This document shows, in pieces, positions 22,701 to 34,290 of a stretch of DNA of 64,000 nt. Under the pieces are notes generated by a model. The model was not told where the DNA came from. It worked only from the letters and a program-made list of their open reading frames with translations, and searched no databases. The stretch spans positions 85,346,916 through 85,410,915 of the forward strand of contig NC_134840.1 in NCBI RefSeq assembly GCF_965363235.1, given 5' to 3'. Position 1 is the first letter of the stretch. Each line of letters starts with the position of its first letter. The DNA comes from Mytilus galloprovincialis. Lineage: Eukaryota; Mollusca; Bivalvia; Mytilida; Mytilidae. The translations under genes and the position numbers were made by a program.

Positions 22701-23845
22701 TCCATTGGATATTGGATGTGTACGGATTGATAGTTTAGTCTTAGATGCATGATTTTTTTATCAGTTGTAAGTGGCTTTGAACAAGCTGTCAGATAACTGC
22801 GAGTACTCTCAGATCTGTTCCTGCTGTCTTTTTGTTGTCGGGATGTATAAGTACCCGGCCACGTCTACTTGTATTTTTGTCCATCTGATGAATTAAGCCT
22901 TTTTCAACTGATTTTTATAATTCGTTCTTATGTTGTACTGCTATACCACTGTCCCAGGTTATGGGGAGGGTTGGAATCCCGCTAACATGTTTAACCCCGC
23001 CACATTATTTATGTATGTGCCTGTCCCAAGTCAGGAGCCTATAATTCAGTGGTTGTCGTTTGTTTATGTGTTACATATTTGTTTTTCGTTCATTTTTTTT
23101 TAATATAAATAAGGCCGCTAGTTTTCTCGTTTGAATTGTTTTACATTGTCATATCGGGGCCTTTTATAGCTGACAATGCGGTATGGGCTTTGCTCATTGT
23201 TGAAGGCCGTACGGTGACCTATAGTTGTAAACGTATGTGTCATTTTGGTCTCTTGTGGACAGTTGTCACATTGGCAATCATACCACATCTTCTTTTTTAT
23301 ATTTTTGTGCATAGTAACATCCTTTACTATTATAATCAGAACCAAAACTCTTGGAATGCAGATCGCAATCAGTAATTTCATAAAGTTTAACGTTGATATT
23401 TACTTTTCTCATCCGAATTTAAATTGAATAGACAAGGGAATATCGCCTAGGTGACAATAATTCGTATATGACATCTTTCTAATATGAAATAAAGTTATCC
23501 TTAATTTTAAGACAAGAGTAAGAACAATTGTTAATAATATCAGAAGTTATAATTAGATATTAAGTGGAATTTAGTAAAAGTTTCAATTGAAAGTTGAAAA
23601 ATCAAAGATCGGCAATATTTTACGCCATGCATGCATTTAATTTTGACCAATTAAGAGCTTACCATACATCAATTGCAAAAAAAAGTAATAACATTTTGGA
23701 AAAATGATATTCTGACCTTATTCCTTTATCTAGATTATTTCCAAATGTATATCTTACAATAATTGTTATCTTTTACAGGTACTTCGACATAAATCTTGGA
23801 ATAAACGATGAAAGTGTTTTCACGCCACCATCGGAGTGTAATTAA
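13731..23845 (+). CDS. Ependymin-related secreted protein, gene C
   Basis: Five exons: 13731-13794, 18006-18040, 19080-19229, 21768-22033 and 23779-23845, giving 193 residues. Phases are identical to gene B. The signal peptide MKLFVALCCFVLAQAQ is identical at protein level and almost identical in DNA. The mature part starts IPTRCDPPKQWEGKIHR, then SYDETNQRVREI and YEVIYLHQT, KEYRINLATRKCNVST, a more changed central segment (SFGIHAISGQSLDIQDW), TTDCVPVQYTHY, and the end YFDINLGINDESVFTPPSEC with a final N. All four mature cysteines are kept. Exon 4 is one codon shorter than in B and D. The introns are larger than in B (intron 1 about 4.2 kb) because of repeat insertions. The gene looks intact. 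It is the closest relative of gene B and precedes the LTR retrotransposon by 1.8 kb. Confidence 0.93.
13947..14449. mobile_element. TIR element (~500 bp) with GC-rich core, in gene C intron 1
   Basis: The 22-bp ends at 13947-13968 (ttttatagaaaatccacagc, then ct) and 14428-14449 are exact inverted copies. A TA at the tip suggests a Tc1/mariner-type target. Near the left end, 13975-14115 is a GC-rich stretch with ggggcccgggcccctcc and gggccccc runs, in strong contrast to the AT-rich surroundings. I recall this stretch as a block that recurs in bivalve genomes. No transposase ORF is present, so it would be a non-autonomous element. Confidence 0.6.
14985..15835 (+). repeat. Direct duplication, two ~419-bp units, gene C intron 1
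   Basis: Unit 1 (about 15001-15419) and unit 2 (about 15420-15835) share gatcgaaacaac, ttatcttaatattaatac, acaatgtaaccgcatt, cagtagatgcttcggaagga, gattttcttatcccaggca and the ending ggtacctttgataact. Each unit ends with the bivalve repeat carrying tagacgaaacgcgcgtct-type sequence. The units differ by many substitutions, so the duplication is not recent. Confidence 0.65.
16730..17090 (+). repeat. Full unit of the ~355-bp bivalve repeat (diverged)
   Basis: It runs from ggtcgatgtcactgctggtg, through acgtttcg, atcaccaacctagtagtcag, aatgtcctgtttacaaaact, ttcttatcccaggcatag and caatgttcttcaactttgta, to ataaattacaatcc-type sequence and taccttcgata. It matches, in reverse orientation, one complete unit of the tandem array at 60337-61492. 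It therefore shows the single dispersed form of a family that can also be tandem. Confidence 0.65.
19480..19600 (+). repeat. Short dispersed repeat (gcaccagatgcgcatttcga)
   Basis: The stretch cattaacggtaccaattttt, gcaccagatgcgcatttcga and tgtctcttcagtgatgctcg recurs reversed at about 46565-46635 (gcatcactgaagagacatgt, cgaaatgcgcatctggtgca). It is non-coding. It lies in gene C intron 3. Confidence 0.6.
19610..20025 (+). repeat. Decayed minisatellite based on caaatgaataaccatac
   Basis: About a dozen imperfect units of roughly 25-35 bases share acaaatgaataaccat or close forms. The apparent reading frames over it are a product of the periodicity, not genes. Confidence 0.6.
20035..20280 (+). repeat. 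Dispersed mussel repeat (ggctcctgacttgggacagg)
   Basis: The block contains aacaaaggccagaggctcct, ctcaaccctccccctatacc and gaagtccgagtctgatgtca. I recognise this from memory as a repeated block in mussel genomes. It lies just before a Penelope-like fragment and shows no coding potential. Confidence 0.4.
20350..20680 (-). mobile_element. Penelope-like RT, C-terminal fragment
   Basis: Minus-strand translation of 20365-20590 gives DGDVPLSPPYGVYISQRVRF, then ARVCNN, DFNNRNL, ITEKLL and FRYHKLVKTFPNF. This is the conserved end of the RT core in Penelope-like elements and the same block as in the 4490-4620 fragment. Only this piece is present, inserted in intron 3 of gene C. It is inactive by truncation. 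Confidence 0.6.
22150..22570 (+). repeat. gatgtggt-tatgattgc repeat, diverged, gene C intron 4
   Basis: It starts agatgtggtatgattgctaa, tgagacaactatctag, continues with ggtcacctgacgaccttc and the aggctcccaagcgaagac segment, and fades after tacagtggtgcaaaactaca. It faces the opposite way to the next copy at 22835-23310. Confidence 0.55.
22835..23310 (-). repeat. gatgtggt-tatgattgc repeat, near-complete copy, gene C intron 4
   Basis: It begins gtcgggatgtataagtaccc and continues through accactgtcccaggttatgg, ctgtcccaagtcaggagcct, tcggggccttttatagctga, tgttgaaggccgtacggtga and cattggcaatcataccacat. It is the best reference copy in the window. Its segment 22893-22927 is in the usual orientation, unlike the same segment of the copy at 50040-50520. 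Confidence 0.7.
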
Positions 23846-24019
23846 TATTAAATTGAAATCTTTTCTTTTTAAATTTATCTTAATAATGCATAAACATTAG
23901 TGTTATGATAACAGTATTTCCATCTAAAATTTGGTATTTTGTTTTGAGGTATTTTAATTTCTGCAGCGGTTCTTCACCTGACCTATTTAAATCGAAATGA
24001 AAAGGATCTATTTATCGTC

Positions 24020-25330
24020 CATAAAGTGAGAGATTTAGCCAGCTATAAAACCAGGCCTTACCCACAATTTTCTGCATAAGGAAACGCCTGTACATGTACT
24101 ACGCCAGGAGTATGAAAGTTGTTTTCCATTCGTTAAATGTGTTTCAGCTTTTGATTTTGCAATATGAGAAGGGACTTTCATTATTATATTATAAAATATT
24201 ATTTTGAAGTTCGGTATTTTTTAAATTTTACTTTTTACAGTTGGTGTAGCAATAGTTTATTATGCCAGCATTCCAGTGTTCGATCGCCAGTAGGTACTTT
24301 GGTTTTGATAAAAAAAAAAAAACAAAAAAAAAAAAAACAACATGTTCTGTTATCAAATTTTGTGCACCATCCCCCTGGATGAGTTTTTTACATCAGGAAC
24401 TCTCAAAGCGGAATATGTGAAAGCAGATGCAAGAATGTACCAGCAGTTGAAGATATATACGACCAATAAGGAGCTTTAAAACTAGATTTAATTGACCATT
24501 TTCTGCTTAAATAAATGCCTGTTCTAACTGTTGTATTCCATTGGTTTGGTGTGTTTGATCTTCTGAAATTGCCATTTGATGTGGAGCTTGTCGTTTTGAA
24601 TTTTCCTTTGAGTTCGGTTCTTTTGTTATTCTACTTTTTACAGTTGGTAAATCGATATTTTAATAGGCCTGCTTTCCAGTGCTCGATCACCGGCAGGTGC
24701 ATTGGTTTTTGGTAAACAAAAATCATGTTCTGTCGTAAAATTTGGTGCGCCATCTGAAAATAAAATGTGCTAAAAGAGTTTAAAAAAAATGAAAACAACA
24801 TGTTAGTTTTATGAGTCTGAAGTTCTTTTCTAGTTGATTTTCCTACAACAAGAACTCTCAAAGCTGTATATGTGAAAGCCAATGCAAGAACCTATTGAAT
24901 ATATATACGACCAATAAGGACCTCTAAAACCAAGTTTAATCCACCATTTTCTGTTGAAAGAAATGCCTAAACTAAGTTAGGAGTAACAGTTGTTTTCCAT
25001 TTGTTGGTTGTGTTTGAGCTTTTGATTTTGACATTTGATGTTGGACTGTTCGTTTTGAATTTTCCTTTGAGTTTACTATTTTTGTTATTTTACTTTTTAC
25101 AGTTGGTAAAGCGAAATTTTAGCATGCCAACATTCCAGTGTTCGATCGCCGGAAGGTGCATTGGTTTTTGGATAAAATAAATCATGCTATATTGTACCAT
25201 GAAATGAAAATATGAAACAATATGTTAATTAATCTAATGCATCTGAAGCACTTTTCTGAAAGATTTCTCTTCAACACAAACGCTCAAAGAGGAATATTGG
25301 GAATAAAATGCAAAAATGTTCAAGAACCGA
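24020..25330 (+). repeat. Three tandem ~400-460-bp units downstream of gene C
   Basis: The marker ctttttacagttgg occurs at about 24230, 24636 and 25094. Each time it is followed by a stretch with ttccagtg(t/c)tcgatc and then ggtgcattggttttt-like sequence. Upstream of each marker is an inverted piece of the caaacacatcaaacgaatgg family (gtgtttgagcttttgat forms), and downstream is aagaactctcaaag. The units have diverged clearly. There is no ORF. Confidence 0.65.
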
Positions 25331-25616
25331 AACAGTTGAGTCAATACACCAAGGATCACCAAGGAGCTTAAAATAAAAGCTAAAATCCATCTGAGGTTAA
25401 CTTTGCCAGAGGGAGTTGAAACCGTAACAGTTTCTGGATATTTTTTTAAACGGACAAATTAGTTGGTAATGGATTATGATATAATGGCCGTTGATAGGGA
25501 GGATATATACCAATTCTTTCATATGACAAAGTGGATTTAAAAATGATTCTTGTTTGTTTGTTTTTATTCCTTTAAAGATTTGGATGTGTATTTTAGGACT
25601 ATCGTAGTTTTAGTAT

Positions 25617-27076
25617 TGTAACGTTTTAGCGTTTACGCTGTTCCCCCCTTTTCTTAACTCTACCGTTCTTTAACAGGTCATGTTCAGTTTTAGTCACCAA
25701 GTTTTCTTTTTAATAATATTCATATATTTATATAATCATATGCATAGAAACTGTTTAAAAACAGATAACCTTCTAGTAATTATGGACGTCAAATGTAACG
25801 TAAAAGTCAAAGCATGCTCTTACCTGTTTTGTATCTTTCTGATTATTTCCGTGATTTGAAACGTCATTGTTAAGATGATTTTACATGTAACATTATCTCC
25901 ATATCATGCACATTTATCATTACTTCGTAGGGATACCTGGTCAATCAATTTTGTACGATTGTTTACATTGAAAGGTCAACTTTGTCATTCCAGTACAATT
26001 GCCGTAAATCAAGTATCGATTGTCGTTAAACGTGTCAAAGACGTAACGTTTCGAGTCTTTTAGAGTCGAAACGTCATTTTCTAGTCGAAATTAAGGTATA
26101 AAAGAGCGTGCGTTTTGCATTGTTTCAGTTGTGGTTCAACTGGGCATAAGGCAACAGCTAGCCAAAAGCCTACTTCTAACTGCTATAATAAAGCAACTTT
26201 AGGAGTCTTTCTGACCTTTTCCATTATAAAAAACAACGTGATAAATTTCAAGGTTAGCTTATTTAAAAGGTTTTTTCGAGTCATTAAAGTCAATATTCTG
26301 ACTCAATTTCTGTTGACGTAATATACTTAACGACTCGTTACCAGAGTCTTTAATTTAATTATAAAATAAAAGACACTATTCAGTTTTAAAGAACTATTAA
26401 CGGTCTACGTGACCTTCCGGCATATTCACACAATACTTCCATACATATTTTTGGTATAAAAGTTTATGCTTCCTAATCCGAATTCTATACGAAAAGGTAT
26501 TCAGAGAAACGTGTAATTTAGGTATCAAATAGCAAATAGCTATACAGATCTATTGAAAAGGTCTCTATTGTTTCTCTATACGCGTTCGATTATTACATAG
26601 TTTAGGAACACATCATACTTTATTGTAATTCCGCCGATTTTCTAAGTTAGGATATAATAGTTCAAAGCTAGTCATTTTTATTATATTGCTAAGTATTGAT
26701 TTTATTTGTATTGTTTGACCAGGAACATCCCTACGATTTGCTTGCTTAATCTTGGTGACTATTAAAATATTAAGTAATCAGTTACATTTGTTGAAGTTAA
26801 TAACATTATATCTTATAACATCATAAAATATTTGTCTCATAAATTAAATAATTAACTTCAATTGGTATTACTAATTTTAGCCAAAATATGTCAACATCGG
26901 AACTGAGTCCGTTGAGCACTGCCCGAAGGTAAAAACAGTGTTCAGGGATCCAGTCCTGTAACTCAGTTACACTCCTCCCCGCTATTACAAAAGAGTAGCA
27001 TATACACAAGAGGTTCTTCTTCCGAGTCTATTACATTTCGAAAGTTGCAGATTTCACACGAGGCGGACACGTTACA
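25617..27076 (+). repeat. 5' LTR of the gypsy-type element
   Basis: It is about 99.4% identical to the 3' LTR. Inside are a TATAAAAG box (26097-26104) and an AATAAA (26365-26370), which plausibly mark U3/R and the poly(A) site. It ends immediately before the primer binding site. Confidence 0.93.
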
Positions 27077-27079
27077 AAT

Positions 27080-27097
27080 TGGTGGCAGCGGTGGGAT
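27080..27097 (+). other. Primer binding site, tRNA-Leu type
   Basis: TGGTGGCAGCGGTGGGAT begins three bases after the 5' LTR. It is the exact complement of the 3' end, with CCA, of a eukaryotic tRNA-Leu(AAG) as I remember its sequence (ATCCCACCGCTGCCA plus CCA). Confidence 0.75.
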
Positions 27098-27142
27098 ATT
27101 CCACTTTTAATTGGTGGAGAAAAACAAGTCCAGAATTGTGAA

Positions 27143-28762
27143 ATGGCAATTGGAGGATTACCAAGACGACTCAATTTTATGGAAAAGGAGGAACCAAGCA
27201 GTAGAATAACACCAGATGCCCAGGGACCACAGCTCCCCGCATCAACAATGAACCTGACCATGGATAATATGGTAGACGTAACACCTTCAGGAGAAGTCCA
27301 GATGCGGGTGACAAAAGGAGTTTACAGACAAGACGAGTCACTAAATGGAGACCAACCCATAGAAATGGCGAGATGTAGAACTCAGAAAGAAAAAGACTCA
27401 AATGACGCTAAAATAACTGACGAGGAACAACTATTACAAGACTTAGAAAAACACAAGGAAGCTGAGCGAGACATTTTGGAAAAGCTAAGGGGTTTTAAAA
27501 CTAAAGACGAAAAAAGGTTTACCCATGGAAGGGGGGATAGCTCAAATGAGGAATACCCTGGGCTGCGATTCCCTAACACTGAAAGGGGAAGGTTGCAGCA
27601 GGATGATCCCCGGAGGTCTGAGAGACCCGTGCAACGGCCGTGCATTGATAACTTTCCATGGAAGGCATCCTTTCCTGGTAATGATTGTACTGGAGACGAG
27701 ACTACACGAGAGGCAAATGTAGCTCCCTTCAGGCCAGGGGAGGATTGCAGGATATCTGTTGATAACAGAAACAGGTGTGTAGACACCAATACTCCTATGG
27801 CAAATACGTATATGAATAGGGTCGTTGACTCAGCTGTCCAAGGATATGACTCAAGTAGAAACTTAAATAAAAACAATTTTGACGTTAGGTTAAACACAAT
27901 AAACCCAGTAACAAAGTCGCAAGTAAATGACCAAGACAATGTTAAAGCTAAGAGACCCCCTTTGTACGATGGAATATCAAGTTGGCAAGACCATCTTGTC
28001 CAGTTTGAGATGATAGCTTTAAAAAACAATTGGTCTGAATCAACTAAAGCTTAGGAGCTTGCAACAAGTTTAAAAGGTGACGCTCGGGGAATAGTAACTG
28101 ACTTAGAGCCAGAAATGAGACTCGATTACAAATATCTAGTGGCAGAGCTTACGTCAAGATTTGAGCCAGCCAATCAAGCTAACATGTATAAAGCCCAAAT
28201 GAATTCCTTGTTTAGGAAACAAGGACAAAAACTAGCCCAAGAAATAAAACGTATTACACGCTTAGCATACCCAACAGCTCCTATTGACATAAGGGACCAG
28301 TTAGCTAAAGACTGTTTCATACGAGCAGTAAATGACACTAAAATTCAACTTACACTTTTTAATAGGGAACCTAAAACAATTGGCGATTGTGTAAGGGTTG
28401 GTGTAGAGTACGAAGCATTTGTTGTTGATCAAAAGAGACTTACTAACACAAAACCAGCAATTCGAATGCAACATGATACCCCATTTGAACAAATAGACGA
28501 CGAAGATAACATTTTAGGACAGATCGGAAAAATGAGTCACCAATTAGATGACATGGCTAAATTTCAAAAGTCTAATGACTACTCTGGTGTTACCTGCTTC
28601 TATTGTGGCATTAAAGGTCATATGAAAAAAACTTGTCGTAAATACCAAAATGATAGACAAAATAATACTGTACAGTACCGCTCATCACCCAACACACAAC
28701 AAAGGTTTAATTATGGTTCACAATATACACAGGGTACCCAGACTGATATACAGGGAAACTAG
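27143..28762 (+). mobile_element. gag region of the gypsy-type element
   Basis: The first part is charged and low in hydrophobic residues. The second part is a retrotransposon-gag-like capsid segment. Near 28595-28636 lies a CCHC zinc knuckle (CFYCGIKGHMKKTC), which in this family binds the genomic RNA. The region is interrupted in this copy. Confidence 0.8.
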
Positions 28763-28859
28763 AAAATGCTGGTGAAGCGGACCAGTCACCAGCATTACAT
28801 TTGGATGTTAGGTCTAATATTTACCAATTTAATGAAAATAAACAAGACAGTCTTTTTAT

Positions 28860-31800
28860 AAAATGTTTTATTTCAAATATTAACATAAACTGTTTGGTTG
28901 ATACAGGAGCAACACTGTATTATACATCCTAGAAAATTTGATGCTCTTCCTCCTGAAGTAAAATCATTATTAAAGATAAACAAAAGAAAACTTTGCATGG
29001 CAAATGGTGACAGTATCCCAACTTTAGGAACAATTGACTTACCTGTGAAGATTGGGGGAAGTTCGATAACACAAAAATTTACTGTAGCAGAAATTGATGC
29101 ACCAGCTGTACTGGGGTATGACTTTTTACATAAAAATAAATGTAACCTTGATTTAGGCTTTGGAATATTAACCATAAATGGAATCAAAATAAATTGCATG
29201 AAGTTGAGTCAAATGCCTTCAGTTTTTAAGGTTTCCATAAATGAAAAAATGACCATTCCTGCCCATACTGAAATGATTGTCAATGCAACTATACAAGGTG
29301 ACTCATTTCACATCATGGATGCAATTGTCGAACCAATAATGTCAAATCATACTAGTAATCTCCTGATTGCTAAGGCTTTAGTTGACCCAAGTCAAGGTCA
29401 TGTCCCTTTGAGGATAGCAAACTTGACAGATGAAGTACAAACGGTATTTAAGTCAACTTGTATTGCTGTTTGTGAGTCAGTTGACATGACTCAAAGATGT
29501 GAAGATACTTGTAAAGTATCACAGATGATAACTAAGGAAAACTCAGATGATATTCCTATGTATTTACAAGATATGTTTGAGAGAAGTAGTTCAAATCTTT
29601 CAGAGTCTCAGGTTGATGAGTTAAAACAAGTACTTGTACAACATAAAAGTACATTTTCAAAAACAAAAGATGATTTGGGAAGGGCAACATCCATTAAACA
29701 TAAGATAAACACAGGAACGGCTACTCCAGTTAAATTACAACCCCGAAGATTACCTTTTCATAAAAGAGAGGAAGCCGACAAGGAGGTACAACGACTCCTT
29801 GATTGTGGCATAATAGAACCATCTAAAAGTCCTTGGTCAACAAGTCTCGTTCTTGTAAAAAAAAAGACTCTTCTACGAGAATATGCACAGATTTCAGAAT
29901 CTTTAATAGTAAGACAATTAAGGATTCATACCCACTTCCAAGAATAGACGATTCCCTAGATGCATTGAGGGGCTCTAAATGGTTTTCTGTGCTAGACTTA
30001 TCGAGTGGATATTTCCAAGTCGAAATGGACCCCAAGGACAAAGAGAAAACTGCTTTCTCAACTTTAGGGGTAGCCACATTCCAGAGACTAATGGAGTACG
30101 TACTTGCAGGGTTAAACTGGGAGACTTGTTTGATTTACATAGATGACATAATTATATTTGCTGATTCCTTCGAATCGCATTTAAAGAGACTTGATGAAGT
30201 TTTAGGTAGAATAGCCACTAATGGTTTAAAAGTGGCTCCCAAAAAATGCCACTTATTTCAAAAAAGGGTTTCTTTTCTGGGTCATATAGTTTCGGAAGAA
30301 GGCATTTCAACAGACACTGAAAAGATCGAAACAGTTAAATCTTGGCCATCTTCCAAAAACATTAAAGAAGTAAGAAGTTTCTTGGGAACATGTTCCTATT
30401 ACAGACGGTTCATTAAAGACTTCGCCACTATAGCAAAGCCATTGCACAAACTGACAGAGAAAAACGTTCAGTATGATTGGACTGAAACTTGTGAAAATGC
30501 TTTTCAGGAAATAAAAAACGCTCTTACAACTTCACCACTTCTGGGTTATCCCGACATGAAAAAACCTTTCATTTTAGACACGAACGCTAGTGGGTATGGT
30601 CTTGGTGCTGTATTGTCCCAAACAGTTAATGGAAAAGAAAAGTGTCATAGCTTATTATAGTCGATTGCTGAGTAAGCCTGAGAGACAATACTGTGTGACA
30701 AGGAGAGAACTCCTTGCAATTGTTTCTGCGATAAGAAATTTTCACCATTATTTATATGGCAGTCCATTTTTAGTTCGCACAGACCATGGTGCTTCAAATT
30801 GGTTATTAAGGTTCAAAAATCCAGAAGGTCAAATGGCCCGATGGTTAGAAGTTCTAAATACGTATAACTTTGAGGTTCAACATAGACCTGGGCGACTTCA
30901 TGGGAATGCTGATGGGCTATCACGCAGACCGTGCTACCCATGTAGCCACTGCAATAAACAAGACCAAAAAGAATTTACTAATACTGAATTGGAAGGGTGC
31001 ATTAGAATGGCAAAGACAAATGACGATATAGAGGACCAAAATACTGAAGATGAGACGCTATGGATTCAACAAAAGACAACTGATGAAATAATACAGGCAC
31101 AAAAATCTGACGAAATCCTGGGTAAATTATATCAGATGAAAACCGAGTCGAAAGATAAACCAAAATGGGGGGACATAGCAATACAAAACCCAATAATCAA
31201 ACGGTATTGGTCTCAATGGGACCGTATTGTTTTTGAGAATGGTGTTTTAAACAGGCAATGGCTTGACACAATTACTAATGTGACAGTAAACCAGTTACTG
31301 GTTCCAAGTTGTTGGACAAAAGATATCTTACAATTATTACATGATAATCCAACGTCAGGACATTTAGGCATACATAAAACGGTTGCTCGTGTCCGGAGAA
31401 GATTTTATTGGGTGGATTTCAAAACAGACATTTTAAAGTGGATACAGCAATGTACCATGTGCACTTCTAGAAAACAGCCTCCGAGAAGGGCCAAGAGTAA
31501 AATGAAGCAATATCAGGTTGGGGCACCAATGGAACGCGTGGCTCTAGATATAATAGTGCCATTTCCATTATCGAATATGCCTTGATAGTATCAGACTACT
31601 TCACCAGATGGGCTGAAGGGTATCCCATGCCTGATATGGAGACCAAAACTATTATAGATAACTTTGTAAATAACTTTGTGTGTAGATTTGGTGTTCCCAG
31701 ACAAATCCACACAGACCAAGGACGACAATTTGAGTCGGCATTATTTAAGGAATTATGTACCCGACTCTGTATTGATAAAACTAGAACCACTCCTTACCGC

Positions 31801-32391
31801 CCTCAAAGTGACGGCTTGTGGAGCGACTCAATCGCAGTTTGGAAGAAATACTAAGTAAATATGTCAGTTCCAATCAAAAGGACTGGGACGAACAGTTACC
31901 GTGGGCTTCCATGGCCTACCGGTCATCAGTACACGAGTCAACAAAATTTTCACCCTGTAAAATGATGCTTGGTCGAGAGATTGAACTCCCCATCGACTTA
32001 ATTTATGGCCACCATCCCCAACACGAAGAATTTATCGATAAAACCCAAGTCGTAAATGAACATATGATTCAAATAACGCAAAACATGTGGAAAGTACATG
32101 AGAAAGCAAGACGAAATATGGTGAATGCCAGTGAAAATCAGAAAAAACAATGATATTAAGAGCTATCAACATTCATACAAGAAAGGGAATGTAGTGTGGT
32201 TGTATACCCCTACTGGGGTCAAAAACATTAGTCCTAAACTTCAAAGAAAATGGGATGGCCCATACTTTATAGTAACTGTTCTGTCTGTTGTGACCTACAA
32301 AATTCAGAAGAATCCATCTTCAAGGTCACAGGTTGTTCATCACGACCGTTTAAAGCCATATTACGGAGAAGTAAATAACTGGGTTATTTAA
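28860..32391 (+). mobile_element. pol region of the gypsy-type element (PR-RT-RH-IN)
   Basis: The parts in order are a retropepsin-type protease with LVDTGA near 28895-28912; a reverse transcriptase with the YIDD box near 30135; an RNase H ending near 30930 in a GNADGLSRRP-type tail; an integrase with an HHCC zinc region around 31360-31480 and DDE-core sequence including TDQGRQF; and a C-terminal WDGPYFI (GPY/F) block near 32250. The order is that of Ty3/gypsy elements. Several interruptions are present, so no working polyprotein is expected. Confidence 0.88.
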
Positions 32392-32999
32392 AACAAAACA
32401 AAGACAAAAATATAAATAATCCAAGCACTGAGCATACTGCTGCCTGGAAGACATGAAGAGCTCAAACTAATTTCATATTATTTACCCAATAACAACTAAT
32501 AATGCCCTTTTTAGTTCTATTTTCAATAAAAATGTTCATAATATCATATTATATTGATATTTATAAAGTATAACAATATTAGTGTACATAACACACTTGG
32601 TATAATGAAAACTGGTACTTAGATGTGAACTGCAGCATATACTTTGTACCCAGAATCTATTTATTTGACAATATGAAGATAACTTATGAAGTAATCATTA
32701 AATGGTATAGAAAAGCTCTAGAGGCAATGAGTTGCGTCTGTGTCCTAGTTTTGCCTCGCTGGAGTGCACAGGGAGATGAGTAATAAATGCCCTATGTGTC
32801 TTAATATACAACAGGTCGGATGATTACTGCATACCGTTGGATATTTCATAAACTAACCCAGATGTACCTGAAACAAAGATAAAATCAAATTCAACTTAAA
32901 TAATTAAAAACACAAGCAAGCAAGATGGGATCCTCCTGGTCAAAGGTTTTTACATTGTATTTCATTTCCTATTCTAAAGATAAAATGTTCTTTATTTAG

Positions 33000-34063
33000 A
33001 TGATGTTTACGTGCAGGCACTGTGGTGCTGAATATTTGTCTCGGGAGAAGATGATGAGGCATCTTAGGAATAAGCATTCCAAAACCATTGTCGAATGTAA
33101 ATACTGCTCCTATAAGGTTTCTAGCAGCCTGGCCTTCAGGATGAAGGAACATGAGAAGTCAAAACATGCAGAGCAAGTAAAAGCAGCAGAAAAGAAAACA
33201 AAATACAACAATGAAAAACCGAGGTCCAATCCAACATTTGTCATCCCGGTATCACCAATGAAGAGGGCGCTATTGATCCAGAAATTTGAGAAGTCCCCAG
33301 AGAAATATACTAGTAGGATGAACTTTTCTCCAATGAAGTCCCCCGTCCCTATCGCATTGGGTTATGACGATGAAAACTTACCACAGCTACCAGAGAATTT
33401 GATGGCACTTTTTGAATCGCCGGCCAGACTAATTTCCCCTTTACCAACTACTCCCAAGAAAAGAAAGACAGAAACACCTAAATCTACTGAAAATGCCAAA
33501 AGCAAGAAAGAAGAAGAAAAGTTGGAAGAAAGAAATAAACATCTTGTCCTACCAAAAAAAAGATGACTTGAAGGACGAAAAGACCAGATTTATGGCACCA
33601 CCCTCTTTATACCAAACCTCTGAGGATGCTGCCAGGGTTTTATGTATTCGCGAGAAGGCAAAAAGAAGCAACCAAATGTATTCAGGATCCGTCATCCCTG
33701 ATGGCATAGGGGGTGTCAAGAAAGTAGAAAAGGCAATTCTGCCTGATGGAACAGTATATGAACTGAGTGCCTATTGGATGCCCGATCCTGCTTGTTCAAA
33801 AAGCTTTAGGCCGCCTTCTCCACCTATTGAAGAAAAACCATTGCCAATATATGTGGCAGAGCCGGTAAAAGATGTGACAAGAGTCGGTAGAGAATGGAGA
33901 GTATACGGAGACAACAGTGGTAGTGATAGAGGGAAGCGACACAGAAGAGGAAACAACTGAAGAAGATGTCATCCAGGTTCCCGAAACATCAGAGAAAGAG
34001 ACGCAAACAGAAACTACTACGAAGGACATGTCGACAGAGTGGGGAGATGAAGATTATGTTTGA
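33000..34063 (+). mobile_element. Extra zinc-finger region after integrase, inside the LTR element
   Basis: This region lies between integrase and the 3' LTR, where simple gypsy elements have little or nothing. It starts with a C2H2 zinc finger (TCRHCGAEYL ending in HLRNKH) followed by a second finger-like CKYCSY unit. Then come a proline- and lysine-rich linker with repeated SPMK motifs and a later segment of acidic and basic patches. I do not recognise a family for the later segment. The coding capacity is broken in this copy. It could be an accessory gene of this retrotransposon lineage or a captured host zinc-finger gene. Confidence 0.65.
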
Positions 34064-34095
34064 GTTAGTTTAATCGGAAGATAGACATTGGGGGT

Positions 34096-34113
34096 TGGGG
34101 GGGGGGGGGGGGA
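34096..34113 (+). repeat. Poly-G tract
   Basis: A run of about 17 guanines follows gttggg within the 3' non-coding part of the LTR element. Its length is uncertain, as in any assembled homopolymer. Confidence 0.6.
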
Positions 34114-34276
34114 TTTTAACCAGAGATGAAGTAGAGACATTCAGGATTTCAGATTATAGAATGGACATTTGAAAATTATTATTGTTAATTGTATTTTATA
34201 TTTGACATATGAACTTATATCATGTTTTTATTGTGTTTAAAATGTTTATCATGTTTGATCATTCCCTGTCTTTTTT

Positions 34277-34290
34277 AGAGAAGGGGGCAA
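34277..34290 (+). other. Polypurine tract before the 3' LTR
   Basis: The purine-rich agagaagggggcaa abuts the 3' LTR, as expected for the primer of second-strand synthesis in LTR elements. Confidence 0.7.

Noticed and set aside
23118-23381. Frames on both strands over 23118-23427
   Set aside because: They lie in a dispersed repeat present in many copies, and the frames are not conserved between copies.
26115-26321. Short frame in the LTR with a CFSCGSTGH zinc-knuckle-like start
   Set aside because: The final cysteine of a CCHC knuckle is missing. The frame lies in the LTR, where coding is not expected, and its repetition in the other LTR is only due to LTR identity.
27382-28029. Long minus-strand frame of 215 residues over the gag region
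   Set aside because: It is the antisense shadow of the gag region, with no recognisable motif and no promoter context.
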